A stretch of DNA of 36,768 nucleotides from contig JAJHSB010000018.1 of the NCBI GenBank assembly GCA_022684035.1, positions 1 through 36,768 on the forward strand. Direction: 5' to 3'. The translations under genes were made by a program, and so were the position numbers. Of this stretch, positions 16,383 through 24,572 are shown piece by piece; the first letter of the stretch is position 1; each line of letters opens with the position of its first letter. The notes beneath the pieces are model-generated. The model was not told the DNA's origin and made no database searches. It saw nothing but the letters and a program-made list of their open reading frames with translations. The DNA comes from Candidatus Acetothermia bacterium. Its GTDB lineage: Bacteria > Bipolaricaulota > Bipolaricaulia > UBA7950.

Positions 16383-16802
16383 ATGAAAATCTGCGGATTA
16401 GATTACGGCCGTAAACGAATCGGAATCGCTGTAAGCGATGAGATGGAAATTATCGCCTATCCCCTCCCTTCTTACCAGCGAGTTTCCGCAGTAAAAGATC
16501 TTGCCTTCTTTGCTTCGTTGGTCGCCAAAGAGGAGATAAGAGCGATCGTCGTCGGATTTCCACTCAACATGGACAATTCAATTGGTGAAATGGCGCAAGA
16601 AGTATTGAATTTTTGTGCTCTTCTTCGTTCAGAATTATTATTGCCGGTCTACACATATGATGAACGGTGGACCAGTATCGAGGCCGCAAGGGTCCTCACG
16701 CAGGCCAATATCACACAACAACAGCGCAAAGACTTACGTGATAGCCTCTCTGCTGTCATCATTCTACAAGGATACTTGAACCTTTCCAAACAAGCTCATT
16801 AA
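16383..16802 (+). CDS. ruvX: RuvX/YqgF-family Holliday-junction-resolvase-like protein
   Basis: A 139-residue RNase H-fold protein. The family (YqgF/RuvX) takes part in 5' processing of pre-16S rRNA and is a putative Holliday junction resolvase. The first acidic residue is in MKICGLDYGRKRIGIAVSD, the second motif is IVVGFPLNMDNSIGEMAQ, and the third is VYTYDERWTSIEAAR with the late Asp in LRDSLSAVIILQGYL. It is co-transcribed with ruvA and converges on prfB with only eight bases between the stop codons and no visible terminator. Confidence 0.95.
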   Translation: MKICGLDYGRKRIGIAVSDEMEIIAYPLPSYQRVSAVKDLAFFASLVAKEEIRAIVVGFPLNMDNSIGEMAQEVLNFCALLRSELLLPVYTYDERWTSIEAARVLTQANITQQQRKDLRDSLSAVIILQGYLNLSKQAH

Positions 16803-16810
16803 TCTACTTA

Positions 16811-17903
16811 TCACTTTCCCCTATCGCTGTCTGTAATCATCGCTTCGATAAAGGAAGTCAGCTCTCCATCAAGGACTGCATCGACATTCCCTGTCTCCAA
16901 GCCAGTGCGATGATCCTTTACTAGCCGATACGGATGGAGAATATACGACCGAATTTGGCTACCCCATTCATTCTCTTCCAGTTTTCCTTGTAGTTCTTCC
17001 AATCTCTGCGTCTGTTGTTTATAAAGCAGCTCAGCAAGACGGGAATGCAAAACCTTCATTGCTATCTCTTTATTCTGATGTTGCGAGCGCTCATTCTGAC
17101 AGGAGACTACAATCCCGGTGGGAAGATGAGTTATCCGCACTGCAGAATCAGTGACATTGACATGTTGGCCCCCTGCGCCGCTGGAGCGATAGGTATCGAT
17201 CCGCAGATCGTCAGAGAGAATATTTACTTCTCCGGTTTCAATCTGTGGTATGACAGTGACCGCAGCAAATGAAGTGTGGCGACGGTGGGCTGTATCAAAT
17301 GGTGAGAGACGGACCAATCGGTGGACCCCTTTTTCCTGTTTGAGATAGCCAAATGCATAGTCCCCGTTGATCTCTAATGTGGCGCTCTTTATTCCTGCCA
17401 TCTCACCTGGACTGGCAGTAAGCAATTTTGCCGTGAAGCCGGATCGTTCACACCAGCGCCCGAACATGCGCAGCAGCATTGCTGCCCAATCTTGTGAGTC
17501 AGTTCCTCCTGCTCCGGCATTAATTGATAGATAACAATCGTTTCTGTCATAAGGGCCGGAGAGGAATACTTCTATCTGAAAAAGACGGAGTCTTTTCTCG
17601 AGGTCAGCGAGCTGGGCGATCAGTCCCTCAATCTCATCATCCTCGTTCAAATCAGTCGCTATTTGATAAAGGGTATCGATCTCTTGCAGCTCATCGCGGA
17701 AAGTTTGATAACGTGTGAAGCGGGAGCGGTGTTGCTCAAGGTTTTGCATCACTTTCCGCGCATAAGTCGGATTATCCCAAAAAGAGGGAGAAGCTATCTC
17801 TTCCTCTAACCGTGCGATAGTCGCTGCGAGCGCGGCTACGTCAAAGATGATCACCAATCCGCATTAGAAGAGCAGTAACCGCAGCAATTTTTTCTCGTTC
17901 CAT
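16811..17903 (-). CDS. prfB: Peptide chain release factor 2, made by programmed +1 frameshift
   Basis: RF2 ends translation at UGA and UAA. The gene has two parts. A 20-codon zero frame starts at ATG 17903 (MEREKIAAVTALLMRIGDHL) and ends at an in-frame TGA (17843-17841). The main frame continues at GAC 17842 as DVAALAATIARLEEEIASPSFWDN. Skipping one base gives 363 residues, the normal RF2 length. The tripeptide anticodon motif SPF is in RLVRLSPFDTAHRRHTSF, and the catalytic GGQ is in SSGAGGQHVNVTDSAVRITH. The first start codon of the main frame alone (17857) would remove the N-terminal segment found in all RF2 proteins. The site works as autoregulation: scarce RF2 favours frameshifting. It converges with ruvX. 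Confidence 0.95.
17840..17855 (-). promoter_or_regulatory. prfB programmed +1 frameshift site
   Basis: On the minus strand the sequence is GGT GAT CAT CTT TGA C. CTT-TGA-C is the classic RF2 slippery site. GGTGAT three bases before CTT can pair with the 3' end of 16S rRNA (complement ATCACC), at the same spacing as AGGGGG in E. coli prfB. The core is thus conserved, but the SD-like element has a different sequence. Confidence 0.93.
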
Positions 17904-17940
17904 AAGTATCTCTCTTTTATTAAGCCACAAAGACCTTAGT

Positions 17941-18417
17941 TTAAGTATGCCTGTCAGCAACAGATGAAGCGGCATAAGCATGTGGTTTGATCCGGACAGC
18001 AAAACCGCTGCCAATGATCATTCCAACTACCTCATCGATCATCTCTTTGGTACGGCCGTTTTCACCGATATCAATATGAATTTCCAAATTGTGGACGAGA
18101 GCGACGCGCTCGGCAAGCATTGCAATCAGGCTTTGTGCCAATTCAAATGAGAGTAAGGCTTCATGCCAGATCTTCTGGCGCAGAGAATGAACCCGGTGAG
18201 TCTTCTCCCGTGTCCAAAAATAGCGTCCGCCTTTACCGATTTTATGTAAAACGATTGCGCTGACAAAATCAATATCCCTCATGCCGGATGCAGCATCAGT
18301 TCCGACAAAGATCGCATAACGAGCCGCTGCATCTTCTTCCATTGTCGTAACCAAAGTATTAACGACCTCAGAAAAGCTCATCTCTCCGTGCTGGGGGTTA
18401 TAGAATCGTTTATCCAT
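17941..18417 (-). CDS. YkuK family protein (DUF458, RNase H-like)
   Basis: A 158-residue protein of the YkuK/DUF458 family, whose function is not established; the fold is RNase H-like. Family marks are FYNPQHGEMSFSEVVNTL near the start, YAIFVGTDAASG (acidic residue after a strand), FVSAIVLHKIGKGGRYFW, SLRQKIWHEALLSFELA, LEIHIDIGENGRTKEMIDEVVGMIIGSGF and the C-terminal IKPHAYAASSVADRHT. Start at 18417 (MDKRFYNP) fits the family. An ATG 13 codons upstream would only translate a 21-bp tandem duplication. SD is weak. It lies between prfB and mobB on the same strand, 62 bases after mobB. Confidence 0.85.
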   Translation of the reverse strand: MDKRFYNPQHGEMSFSEVVNTLVTTMEEDAAARYAIFVGTDAASGMRDIDFVSAIVLHKIGKGGRYFWTREKTHRVHSLRQKIWHEALLSFELAQSLIAMLAERVALVHNLEIHIDIGENGRTKEMIDEVVGMIIGSGFAVRIKPHAYAASSVADRHT

Positions 18418-18424
18418 TTCACTT

Positions 18425-18466
18425 AAACTTATCACAAAATGGTATAAACTTACCACAAAATGGTAT
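18425..18466. repeat. Near-perfect 2 x 21-bp tandem duplication in the ykuK-like leader
   Basis: Units at 18425-18445 and 18446-18466 differ at one base (AAACTTATCACAAAATGGTAT against AAACTTACC...). They end eight bases before the preferred start codon, so they lie in the promoter or leader. This is the second 21-bp tandem duplication at the 5' end of a gene in this window (compare 10209-10250). Confidence 0.8.
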
Positions 18467-18479
18467 AAGAATCAATCGA

Positions 18480-19007
18480 TCAAGAAGAAATCGGCGGCAA
18501 ATTTAGAAATTTCTTCGCGAGAAAATCAGCGATCGCTTCTAATTGATCAGGCGAAAATAGCGGAATATTGCCAGGCAAAAAATCATCTTGATCAGTAATA
18601 ATTGCAATAACATCGATCGTTTCGGCAAGTGGCTTATTTACACCGCGATAGATCTCGATCTTTGGCAAAGCGCTCTGTTTAAACCCCTCTACCAACACGA
18701 TAGAGAACCCCTGGAATAGTCGGGTTATAGTCTCTTCAATCTTCTCAGTAAAAAGCGGCTCGCCGATCAGCGCATATTCTCTATCACTGTAAATCAATAC
18801 CTGTTTGGCACCGGCCTGCCGGTGCTGGTCGCTGTCGGTTCCTGCTCGGTCCAATTCAACTAAAGGGGATACATGTTTCACCGTTCCCACTCGATATCCT
18901 CGCTGAAGTAAAACAGGGATTAATCGCGTCAGAAAAGTCGTCTTGCCGCTCTTACGATGGCCGATGAAAGCGATAATTGGGATCATCGATTGATTCTCTC
19001 TCTTCAT
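18480..19007 (-). CDS. mobB: MobB-type molybdopterin-guanine dinucleotide biosynthesis adaptor (P-loop GTPase)
   Basis: A 175-residue P-loop protein. MobB binds GTP and assists MobA in attaching GMP to molybdopterin. Walker A is IGHRKSGKTTFL (from residue 15). The family pattern continues with VGTVKHVS, the conserved DRAGTDSDQHRQAGA, IVLVEGFKQSALPKIEIYR and IAIITDQD. The ATG at 19007 has GAGGAG four bases upstream. An ATG seven codons later is possible. No other molybdenum cofactor genes are in the window, so the partner enzymes must lie elsewhere. Confidence 0.92.
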   Translation of the reverse strand: MKRENQSMIPIIAFIGHRKSGKTTFLTRLIPVLLQRGYRVGTVKHVSPLVELDRAGTDSDQHRQAGAKQVLIYSDREYALIGEPLFTEKIEETITRLFQGFSIVLVEGFKQSALPKIEIYRGVNKPLAETIDVIAIITDQDDFLPGNIPLFSPDQLEAIADFLAKKFLNLPPISS

Positions 19008-19112
19008 ACTGCTCCTCTTTTTAATTGGTCTGAAGGTAGAGACGCACGCTTACTCTGTATAAACCTATTTCACTGAGTCTGCTCCTCCTACCACGCTATC
19101 GCACCAGCTTTG

Positions 19113-19568
19113 CTATTTTCGCTCGAATCGCTTGATCTCTTCTTGAACTCTGCGTTGCTCATCTCTTTCCTGTAGTTTGCGCCGTTTATCATATAATTTT
19201 CGTCCTTTTGCTATTCCAATTTCTACTTTGGCATACCCGCGTTTAAAATAGAGGCGCAGAGGGATCACTGTATATCCTTTTTGTTGAATCTTATTACGTA
19301 TCCGCTCAATTTCGCCCCGGTGAAGCAGTAATCTCCGCTCCCTTTCAGGGTCAACATTATAAATATTCCCCTCTTTATAGGCCGAGATGTGAACATTGAG
19401 CATAAAGACTTGTTCGCCCTTAATAATAATGTATCCCTCACGCAAGGAACACTGGCCGACCCGCAAGCTTTTGACTTCTGTTCCGCGCAGCTCGATCCCC
19501 GCTTCGATGCTCTCTTCGATCTCATAGTTATGGTGCGCTTGTTTATTAGTAGCAATAACTCTTATCAT
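19113..19568 (-). CDS. smpB: SsrA-binding protein SmpB
   Basis: A 151-residue partner of tmRNA in trans-translation, which rescues stalled ribosomes. Typical signs are NYEIEESIEAGIELRGTEVKSLR, LREGYIIIKGEQVFMLNVHISAY, the RRLLLHRGEIERI segment, TVIPLRLYFKRGYAKVEIGIAKGRKLYDKR and the basic tail that enters the decoding centre. Length is normal. No SD is obvious before the ATG. tmRNA itself was not found in the window. It is read away from dnaA, with a repeat-containing 340-base gap between. Confidence 0.96.
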   Translation of the reverse strand: MIRVIATNKQAHHNYEIEESIEAGIELRGTEVKSLRVGQCSLREGYIIIKGEQVFMLNVHISAYKEGNIYNVDPERERRLLLHRGEIERIRNKIQQKGYTVIPLRLYFKRGYAKVEIGIAKGRKLYDKRRKLQERDEQRRVQEEIKRFERK

Positions 19569-19908
19569 CGTACATTAAGGCTACCCACCGCCTGCTGGTT
19601 ATGCAAGAAAAAAATTGTAAATACCCCGGTTCTCAGATTTATGGTTCACAGTTGCTCCCCTTATCTCCATCCTTCTCCTTAAGATTGTCAGGTTCACAGC
19701 TCGGAGGTTTGCGATGGATCACTGTGCTGTTTACCCGTTAACTTGAGTAATGACGTAAAAATCAGTTCTGTTACCACAAAGATCCTTTACCATTTTTATT
19801 TCAATGACCTTACCGCTTGATCTCTTCTTTGCATGCGAGGTTTCTTCCGCTTGACTCCCCCGCTATATTTAGGCTATCCTTATCTATTGATCGGTGTAAG
19901 GAGGCCAA
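19569..19908. other. 340-base gap between smpB and dnaA
   Basis: No gene seen. It contains degenerate copies of the GGTTCAC-type heptamer sequence: GGTTCACAG at 19643-19651 and TTGTCAGGTTCACAG at 19685-19699, the latter sharing 13 bases with 5384-5396. The dnaA promoter and SD occupy the last 60 bases. Confidence 0.5.
19851..19880 (+). promoter_or_regulatory. Likely dnaA promoter
   Basis: TTGACT (19851-19856), an 18-base spacer, and TATCCT (19875-19880), 28 bases before the ATG. TAAGGAGG is the SD, four bases from the start codon. No exact DnaA box was noticed in this upstream region, so autoregulation is not indicated by eye. Confidence 0.55.
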
Positions 19909-21249
19909 ATGGCAGATAATCATCTCTCTTTATGGGCAACTATTCAATCCGCTTTACGAGAAGAAATTTCTCTCACAAGTTATGAGACATGGTTTGCCAA
20001 TACAAACTTAAGCTCTATTAATGATTCCGCTCTTACAATAACCGTCCCCAACACGTTTACTAAAGATGGATTAGAGAAGCGCTACCGGCCTCTACTTGAA
20101 CAGACTGTCGCGTCTATTTGCGGTCGTCCGATGACGATAAATTTCACTATAAAAGAAACAGCTTCAGTTGAACCTACTCTCATCGTCGGCCCGGAAATAA
20201 CTTCGCGTGAAGAGCCACTTCCTCTTAACCCAAATTATACTTTCGCCCACTTTGTGCGTGGAAGTAATAATCATTTAGCCTATGCCTCCTCAATCGCTGT
20301 TGCGGAAGCTCCTGGAAAAGCATATAACCCGTTGTTTATTTACGGTTCAGTTGGATTGGGTAAGACCCACCTTCTACAAGCGATCGGAAATCATATCTCT
20401 GCTAATAAGACTTTGCCGCGGAATGTTATGTACACAACTTCTGAACGGTTCTCAATTGAAATGATCTCTTCCATCCGCAATAATACCACTGCCGCTTTTC
20501 GTGCCAAGTTCCGTAAGCTCGATATCCTTCTCATCGATGATATCCAGTTTTTAGAAGGTAAAGAAGGAACCCAAGAAGAACTGTTCCACACCTTTAATGA
20601 ACTCTACGGACAAGAGAAACAGATTGTTTTTTCCAGTGATCGCTCGCCAGAGAAGCTATCCGGGTTACAAGACCGGCTGGTCTCTCGCTTCCGCTGGGGA
20701 CTTGTCGCTGATATCCAGGCGCCTGTTTTGGAAACGCGAATCGCTATTTTACGTGAGAAGGCACAGCTCCGTGGAATTGAAGTTGATGACTCGATTATAA
20801 AGTTGATCGCCTCTCGTATTTCTTCTAACGTGCGCGCATTAGAAGGAGCATTAATAAAAGCAATCGCGTATTCCGAACTTCAAGGAACCCACCTATCTGT
20901 AAGCAACCTTGAAAAGATACTTCCCGAAGAAGGTAAGCGTCCTCCACTTACCGTTGAAGCAATTAAAGAAGAAGTAGCTACCCAGTATAATTTAAAACGC
21001 CGTGATTTAGAGGGATCAAGTAGAAAAAAGGAGTTAGTGCAAGCACGCCAGATTGCAATCTACATCGCTCGCGAAATGACAGAGAGTTCTTTTCCGTCAC
21101 TTGCAAAATCCTTCGGAAATCGTGATCACAGCACTATTATGCATTCTTATATAAAGATAAAAAGCCTCCTTGAAGATACCCCTTTACTCTATAGTGAGAT
21201 TAAAGAGATCCAAGAAAACATTTTATCAAAATATACTACCCGCCGATGA
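19909..21249 (+). CDS. dnaA: Chromosomal replication initiator DnaA
   Basis: A 446-residue initiator that binds DnaA boxes at oriC, melts the origin and helps load the helicase. Domain I covers about 1-85, followed by a short linker. The AAA+ core has NYTFAHFVRGSNNHLAYA (109-126), Walker A GSVGLGKTH (146-154), Walker B LLIDD (207-211) and sensor motifs including FSSDRSPEKL and SRFRWGL. Domain IV (about 350-446) carries the DNA-binding signature FGNRDHSTIMHSY (402-414), where most bacteria have GGRDHTTV. SD and promoter are good. Neither dnaN nor recF follows. The next features are a probable origin and a DciA-like gene. Confidence 0.98.
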   Translation: MADNHLSLWATIQSALREEISLTSYETWFANTNLSSINDSALTITVPNTFTKDGLEKRYRPLLEQTVASICGRPMTINFTIKETASVEPTLIVGPEITSREEPLPLNPNYTFAHFVRGSNNHLAYASSIAVAEAPGKAYNPLFIYGSVGLGKTHLLQAIGNHISANKTLPRNVMYTTSERFSIEMISSIRNNTTAAFRAKFRKLDILLIDDIQFLEGKEGTQEELFHTFNELYGQEKQIVFSSDRSPEKLSGLQDRLVSRFRWGLVADIQAPVLETRIAILREKAQLRGIEVDDSIIKLIASRISSNVRALEGALIKAIAYSELQGTHLSVSNLEKILPEEGKRPPLTVEAIKEEVATQYNLKRRDLEGSSRKKELVQARQIAIYIAREMTESSFPSLAKSFGNRDHSTIMHSYIKIKSLLEDTPLLYSEIKEIQENILSKYTTRR

Positions 21250-21547
21250 TAGCTAAGAAATACCGATAAATAAAGGGTTTTAAATTATAATATAAAGGGA
21301 TATAGATGAAAGGATTAGGGGTGGATAACTCTGGGGATAAGCTGGTTTTAACAGGTTAATATCATCTCTTTGGTAAGGAAAAGACTATTAAAAATCGGTC
21401 AATAAAGAATAATAAACAAAGTAATCAACAGTTTTTTATCAAAAACCACAGGTTATCCCCAAACTTATCCACAAGTATAAGGTAGGAGAGAATATAAATT
21501 TAAGAAAGTTTTCCTTTAAACAAAGAAGGAATTCAATAACAACTATC
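21250..21547. other. oriC: Probable replication origin (oriC) with mirrored DnaA-box pairs
   Basis: Four DnaA boxes lie in an AT-rich gap right after dnaA. On the minus strand these are TTATCCACC (21328-21320) and TTATCCCCA (21340-21332). On the plus strand they are TTATCCCCA (21453-21461) and the perfect consensus TTATCCACA (21465-21473). In both pairs the boxes are exactly 12 bases apart, and the pairs face each other as a 20-bp inverted repeat (21321-21340 and 21453-21472, 17 of 20 matching). The AT-rich 110 bases between them are a candidate unwinding region. Origin function is inferred. Confidence 0.8.
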
Positions 21548-22084
21548 TTGAATAATAAAATAGATTGGTTTGATATAATTAACCGACAGTGTGGGCTTGG
21601 GACCGCTCTGTCCATACTTAAAATAATTGAATACTGGCCTCAACTCATTAGTCCGCTTCTTACTTCGCTGACAAGGATTAGTTCATTTAAAAATAATCTC
21701 CTTACAATTGAAGTTGCCTCGCCTGTTATCAGTCAGGAACTTTCGCTAATCTCTACTCAAATTATCGAAAGACTAAATTATTTGATTCCCGCACATCAAA
21801 TTAAAGAAATAAGATTAATTCCTGGAATATTTGAAAAAAACAGCTGTTCTCCCTTTATTCCTTCTTCTCAAACAGAAGTAAAGAATGGTGTTTTAAATAT
21901 TAAATATCTATATAAAAATACTTTAGGCGAACCTTTTAAGTGTTTAATTGATGCTTCTACACTACGGACTAACCGCAATCTCAATAAAGGAGCTGTACAA
22001 TGCAAGTTATGTGGTTGTCCAGTGACTATTTCAGGAGATAGTATCTGCAGTGGCTGCCGGTTCGATGGATCTCTTTTCCTTTAA
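21548..22084 (+). CDS. DciA-like (DUF721) protein with C-terminal zinc ribbon
   Basis: A 178-residue protein. Residues 15-95 fit the DUF721/DciA pattern: ILKIIEYWPQLISPLLTSLT, then LLTIEVASPVISQELSLI, then IIERLNYLIPAHQIKEIRLIPG. DciA is the ancestral loader of replicative helicase DnaB in bacteria lacking DnaC or DnaI. The position beside dnaA and the origin agrees. The C-terminal Cys152-x2-Cys155...Cys167-x2-Cys170 forms a zinc ribbon, which I do not know from standard DciA proteins. The start is unsure: TTG at 21548 lacks a near SD (AAGGA is 17 bases away), and no ATG is in frame nearby. Confidence 0.7.
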   Translation: MNNKIDWFDIINRQCGLGTALSILKIIEYWPQLISPLLTSLTRISSFKNNLLTIEVASPVISQELSLISTQIIERLNYLIPAHQIKEIRLIPGIFEKNSCSPFIPSSQTEVKNGVLNIKYLYKNTLGEPFKCLIDASTLRTNRNLNKGAVQCKLCGCPVTISGDSICSGCRFDGSLFL

Positions 22085-22145
22085 CCCAGACAAGCCGGAA
22101 ATCCCAATAACCAAATCTCAATTTAAAAAACAATAACCGTGACTA

Positions 22146-22289
22146 CTCAGGAGTCAGAAGTCAGAAGCCAGAAGCCAGAATAGAGGATAAAACGAATTGA
22201 TGAGCCTTTTGACAAACAATCCAGTTTTGAAAATGCTTGGCTGGATCCCTTTTCATTCTGACTCCTGAATTCTGTCTTCTGTCTTCTGA
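22146..22289. repeat. Inverted heptamer-array element (TCAGAAG type)
   Basis: The left arm holds four tandem 7-mers: TCAGAAG, TCAGAAG, CCAGAAG, CCAGAAT (22154-22181). The right arm holds the complementary series ATTCTGA, CTCCTGA, ATTCTGT, CTTCTGT, CTTCTGA (22255-22289). They are separated by 73 bases. The element fills most of the gap between the DciA-like gene and hslV. The spacer contains a TTGACA (22209-22214) without a good -10. Confidence 0.75.
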
Positions 22290-22407
22290 TTTATTTGGAT
22301 ATTGTTGCTTGGAACTTTTGATTTCGACTTCTTTCCATTTTGCGCAAGAGTTCAGATGTTATGGCCTAACGATAAAGCAAAAAGTTCTCATAAAGTGAGT
22401 CTCTTGA

Positions 22408-22427
22408 AGCGAGGGCAACTCCTCGCT
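22408..22427 (+). repeat. Hairpin just upstream of the hslV start
   Basis: AGCGAGG (22408-22414) pairs perfectly with CCTCGCT (22421-22427) over a 6-base loop. The only SD-like GAGG before hslV lies in the stem, and the first in-frame ATG is three bases after the hairpin. It may control or help translation initiation. Confidence 0.45.
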
Positions 22428-22442
22428 AAAATGAGCTTTGAT

Positions 22443-22982
22443 ATGATAAGAAGCACAACGATTATTGCCCTCCGTTCAACGATTGAAAGACGCGCTGTCA
22501 TTGCCTGTGACGGGCAAGCTACGCTTGAAAACGTGGTAATTAAGAGTAAAACGAGAAAAGTGCACCGTCTTTATGATGGAACAATCATTGGCGGATTTGC
22601 AGGAGCTACTGCTGATTGTTTATCGTTATTGGATAGATTTGAAGAACACTTAAAAGAGTACGACGGACAATTAAGAAGAGCGGCAGTGGAATTATCAAAA
22701 GAATGGAGGATGGACCGTACGTTAAGATATTTAGAAGCGATTATAGTCTGTGCGGGAAAGGAAGGTCTTTTAATGCTCTCTGGCTCCGGAGATGTTTTGG
22801 AATCCGATGATAATATCTTCGGAATTGGGTCAGGAGGAGCTTATGCACTTGCAGCGGCGCATGCGATCATTTCTGTCACAGAACTTCCGATTATTGATGT
22901 TGCGAAAAAAGCATTGGAAATTGCCGGGAAGATCGATATTTATACGAATAATCACATCACTTTAGAAGAAGTTTCGTGGTAA
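22443..22982 (+). CDS. hslV: ATP-dependent protease proteolytic subunit HslV
   Basis: The peptidase subunit of the HslUV (ClpQY) protease, 179 residues. The N-terminus MIRSTTIIAL places the catalytic threonine after a four-residue propeptide. RRAVIACDGQATLENVVIKSKTRKVHRLYDG, GGFAGATADCLSLLDRFE, KEWRMDRTLRYLEA and GIGSGGAYALAAAHAI are family signatures. I chose 22443 by comparison with the family. ATG 22431 (MSFDMIRS) is possible, while the much longer frame from 22302 is unsupported. SD is poor and a hairpin precedes the start. hslU follows after 13 bases, so the two subunits are co-expressed. Confidence 0.95.
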   Translation: MIRSTTIIALRSTIERRAVIACDGQATLENVVIKSKTRKVHRLYDGTIIGGFAGATADCLSLLDRFEEHLKEYDGQLRRAAVELSKEWRMDRTLRYLEAIIVCAGKEGLLMLSGSGDVLESDDNIFGIGSGGAYALAAAHAIISVTELPIIDVAKKALEIAGKIDIYTNNHITLEEVSW

Positions 22983-22995
22983 GAAGGAAGGACTG

Positions 22996-24369
22996 ATGCA
23001 GATCATCGAGGTTAAAGAGAGAACAATATCTGGTTTGACACCACGGCGAATTGTCGCTGAGCTCGATAAGTATATAGTCGGACAAAGAGAGGCAAAACGA
23101 CAAGTCGCAATCGCACTCCGCAATCGAATGCGAAGGCAGCTAATAACCGGCGAAATTCGTACTGAGATAAAACCGAAGAACATCTTAATGATTGGGCCAA
23201 CCGGAGTGGGAAAAACAGAGATATCGCGCCGCCTGGCAAAACTAACTACCTCTCCTTTTTTAAAAATAGAGGCGACTAAATTTACCGAAGTCGGATATGT
23301 CGGTCGGGATGTTGAGTCGATGATTCGAGATCTGGTCGATATTGCGATTGACATTGTCTATCAAGAGGTGATCCTTCAGAAAGAGGATGAGATATCCGAG
23401 ATGGTGGAAGAGCGGCTTCTCGATGCTCTGCTGCCGATTGATAAAGATAACACAGAAGAAAATGCAGACCGTAATGAACGGATACAGCGGACACGAGCTA
23501 AGCTGGAGCGTAAACTGAGCCAAGGAGATTTAGATGAACGATACATCGAAATCAAGGTAGAGGCACAGATCATTCCCCAGTTTGAGGTCTTCAGTCAAGA
23601 AGGAATGGACCAAATTGGAATAGATATTACTGATATGCTTTCCGGAATAATCCCTCCTTCCACCCGTAAGCGGCGTGTAAAGATTAAAGAGGCGCGGCCA
23701 ATTCTCTTCGACCAACTGGTCAATGAGACGATCAATATGGAGGAGATCCGGCAGAAAGGGATTAAGTTGGCGGAAGAGACAGGGATCATATTCCTTGACG
23801 AGATCGATAAAATTGCTGCCGGCGGCCGAGAAGAAAGGGGAGGACCGAGTGTTTCGCGGCAAGGAGTGCAACGCGATCTATTACCTCTCCTTGAGGGAAC
23901 GACGGTACGAACGCGCTATGGAAATGTGAACACGGAGAATATTCTCTTTATCGCTGCCGGGGCGTTCACCATGTCCAAGCCGTCTGATCTGATCCCTGAA
24001 CTACAGGGACGCCTTCCGATCCGGGTGGAATTAGAGGATCTCACAGCAGAGGATTTTATGACTATTCTCACTCATCCTAAAGATGCATTGGTGAAACAAT
24101 ATAAAGCACTTCTCGCGGTAGAAGGAGTGGAACTTGAGTTCGACGAAGAAGCGATTGCCGAGATAGCGCAGATCGCGTATCGTCTCAATCAGACGACAGA
24201 GAATATCGGAGCACGACGTCTTGCTACGGTGATGGAGAAACTGGTAGAGGAGATTTCATTCGACGCGGATAGAAGGAGAGGAGAAAGAATAGAAATCGAC
24301 AGTGAGTACGTAAGGAGTCGTCTGGAAGGAATCGTTGAAGATCCAGATCTGTCGCGATATATCCTATAG
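22996..24369 (+). CDS. hslU: HslUV protease ATPase subunit HslU
   Basis: A 457-residue AAA+ unfoldase that feeds substrates to HslV. LTPRRIVAELDKYIVGQREAKRQVAIALRNR opens the protein. Walker A is GPTGVGKTE (67-75), the pore motif is GYVGRDVE (100-107), the I-domain spans about 110-235, Walker B is IIFLDEIDK, and sensor segments include LPIRVELEDLTAEDF and TTENIGARRLATVMEKL. The C-terminal tail EDPDLSRYIL is the segment that inserts into HslV, so the complex should be functional. AGGAAGG precedes the ATG. Length is normal. Confidence 0.97.
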   Translation: MQIIEVKERTISGLTPRRIVAELDKYIVGQREAKRQVAIALRNRMRRQLITGEIRTEIKPKNILMIGPTGVGKTEISRRLAKLTTSPFLKIEATKFTEVGYVGRDVESMIRDLVDIAIDIVYQEVILQKEDEISEMVEERLLDALLPIDKDNTEENADRNERIQRTRAKLERKLSQGDLDERYIEIKVEAQIIPQFEVFSQEGMDQIGIDITDMLSGIIPPSTRKRRVKIKEARPILFDQLVNETINMEEIRQKGIKLAEETGIIFLDEIDKIAAGGREERGGPSVSRQGVQRDLLPLLEGTTVRTRYGNVNTENILFIAAGAFTMSKPSDLIPELQGRLPIRVELEDLTAEDFMTILTHPKDALVKQYKALLAVEGVELEFDEEAIAEIAQIAYRLNQTTENIGARRLATVMEKLVEEISFDADRRRGERIEIDSEYVRSRLEGIVEDPDLSRYIL

Positions 24370-24572
24370 TAATTTCCATCAGTGTCGATCGTTGGGCGGC
24401 ACAGAAGAGGCACAAAGGCTGCTGAGAATTGAGAATAAGAAGTTCAAGGGAATAGGTTTTAGGGATAAATAAGGTTCTGATCGATATCCATTTATGAACC
24501 CGTAATCCTTTGGCGTCAAGAATAATCATATAAGCGATAAGTGCAACGTCTCTGCTTAGAGGTAGTTAAGAG

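Noticed and set aside
22302-22442. 47-residue N-terminal extension of HslV
   Set aside because: It would bury the catalytic threonine far from the N-terminus, has no family similarity, and overlaps repeat-derived sequence.
24370-24572. T-box or other leader controlling thrS
   Set aside because: No T-box consensus, specifier helix or terminator/antiterminator pair was recognised in the 203-base gap.
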